Shown here: one piece after another, positions 14,148-15,062 of the stretch
Position numbering within the stretch: position 1 is the first letter of the stretch
Layout: each line of letters begins with the position of its first letter
Position numbers and translations under genes: made by a program
The notes under the pieces: generated by a model
The model's database searches: none
The model's input: only the letters and a program-made list of their open reading frames with translations
Told to the model about the DNA's origin: nothing
NCBI GenBank assembly: GCA_021200395.1
Contig: JAJQGQ010000073.1
Span: forward strand, 1 to 15,062
Source: Erysipelotrichaceae bacterium
GTDB lineage: Bacteria; Bacillota_I; Bacilli_A; Erysipelotrichales; Coprobacillaceae
DNA: 15,062 nt
Direction: 5' to 3'

Positions 14148-15062
14148 ATGTTTGTTCAACTGGCATTATTATTGATAGGATTTGTATTGCTTGTTAAAGG
14201 TGCTGATGTATTAGTAGAAGGGGCTTCTAAACTTGCAAGTTTACTTCATGTACCTGAAATTGTTATAGGACTTACTATTATAGCTTTTGGAACAAGCACA
14301 CCTGAAGCTGCTGTAAGCATTGCATCGGCTTTTAAAGATAGTTCTAGTATTGCAATTGGTAATGTGATAGGTAGCAATATTTGTAATGTATTACTTGTAT
14401 TAGGTGTTGCAGGAACAATTGGAACACTTTCTTTGAAGAAAACAACATATGTGATTGAAACACCATTTGTTGTGATAATGACTGTGATTCTTTTGGTATT
14501 AGGATATATCAATCATTCACTCAGTCGAACGGATGGTATCATATTATGGGTATTCTTTTTCATCTTTCTTTGTTATTTGTATATTCTTGCTCAAAATAAT
14601 GAAGGTATTGATGATATACCAGAATTGGATGAAAATGATCATATTTGGAAATTATTATTGATGATTATTTTAGGAATTATATGTGTCGTATGGGGTAGTG
14701 ATGTAAGTGTTCAATCAGCAAGTAATATTGCTGAAAAATTAGGTATGAATCAACGTCTTATTGGTCTAACAATAGTAGCTTTAGGTACATCGTTACCTGA
14801 ACTTGTAACCTCAGTAAGTGCGACGCTTAAAGGACAAAATGATTTAGCTATTGGTAATATTATAGGTAGCTGTATCTTTAATATATTGTTTGTACTAGGT
14901 ACTACGGCTATTGTAGCACCTGTTAGTATAGCATTTGAAATGAGTTTTCTTATAGATGGTATGATTTCTATAGTTTCAATAATCATTTTCATTTTGTTTA
15001 TCGATAAAGATCTAGAATTAAGACGTATAGGAGCTATTATCATGTTGTTATGTTATATAGGG
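14148..15062 (+). CDS. CaCA-family cation/calcium exchanger (YrbG-like), 3' end outside the window
   Basis: The 305 visible codons are open to the right edge; family members are about 320 residues, so little is missing. This multi-pass inner-membrane antiporter exchanges Ca2+ for Na+ (or H+/K+). Two inverted alpha-repeats are clear. The first has GTSTPE at 48-53 and GNVIGSNICNVLLVLG after it. The second has GTSLPE at 213-218 and GNIIGSCIFNILFVLG. E53 and E218 are the ion-coordinating acids. Hydrophobic helices start at residue 1 and alternate through the sequence, with an acidic cytoplasmic loop (NEGIDDIPELDENDH) between the halves. AGGAGG (about 14135-14140) precedes the ATG. It has its own promoter and is unrelated to the upstream accessory genes. 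Confidence 0.93.
   Translation, partial: MFVQLALLLIGFVLLVKGADVLVEGASKLASLLHVPEIVIGLTIIAFGTSTPEAAVSIASAFKDSSSIAIGNVIGSNICNVLLVLGVAGTIGTLSLKKTTYVIETPFVVIMTVILLVLGYINHSLSRTDGIILWVFFFIFLCYLYILAQNNEGIDDIPELDENDHIWKLLLMIILGIICVVWGSDVSVQSASNIAEKLGMNQRLIGLTIVALGTSLPELVTSVSATLKGQNDLAIGNIIGSCIFNILFVLGTTAIVAPVSIAFEMSFLIDGMISIVSIIIFILFIDKDLELRRIGAIIMLLCYIG

Noticed and set aside
14246..15043. Two - strand reading frames opposite the exchanger gene
   Set aside because: They mirror the two alpha-repeats of the + strand protein and carry no features of their own.

Overview
The window comes from a low-GC Firmicute: AT-rich third positions, AGA/TTA-rich codon use, strong Shine-Dalgarno sites and T-box control. 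Protein style and AT content suggest an anaerobic gut Firmicute, perhaps of the Erysipelotrichia. That placement is inferred from style only.

Bases 76-10004 hold a complete eight-gene branched-chain amino acid operon on the + strand: leuA-ilvN-ilvC-leuC-leuD-leuB-ilvD-ilvB. It begins with a promoter and a T-box leader whose specifier codon reads CTC (Leu), and it ends at an intrinsic terminator. Together the genes encode acetohydroxyacid synthase (ilvB+ilvN), ketol-acid reductoisomerase, dihydroxyacid dehydratase and the full leucine branch (leuA, leuCD, leuB). No ilvE or ilvA is present, so the final transamination and 2-oxobutyrate supply must be encoded elsewhere. ilvN is separated from ilvB by five genes. 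A pair of adjacent hairpins lies in the 86-base ilvC-leuC gap.

Bases about 10008-14070 are an AT-rich accessory block. It holds a - strand winged-helix protein (AbiEi-like style) with its own structured terminator. Divergent from it are two overlapping genes: a MazG-like nucleotide pyrophosphohydrolase and an HNH nuclease cut by an in-frame stop inside its HNH motif. Next comes a short predicted transcript ending in a 13-bp terminator, directly ahead of a lethal-factor-like zinc metallopeptidase with HELGH. That gene is followed without a gap by a 67-residue protein. The end of the metallopeptidase gene, the small gene and the terminator are then repeated in tandem. In the second copy only the last few dozen codons of the peptidase survive, but the small gene (33 of 63 aligned residues identical) is intact. 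This looks like a toxin/partner or effector/immunity array in which the partner was kept and the toxin lost.

Bases 14106-15062 carry a promoter and the first 305 codons of a CaCA-family cation/calcium exchanger that runs off the right edge. No tRNA, rRNA, CRISPR array, transposase or integrase was seen.
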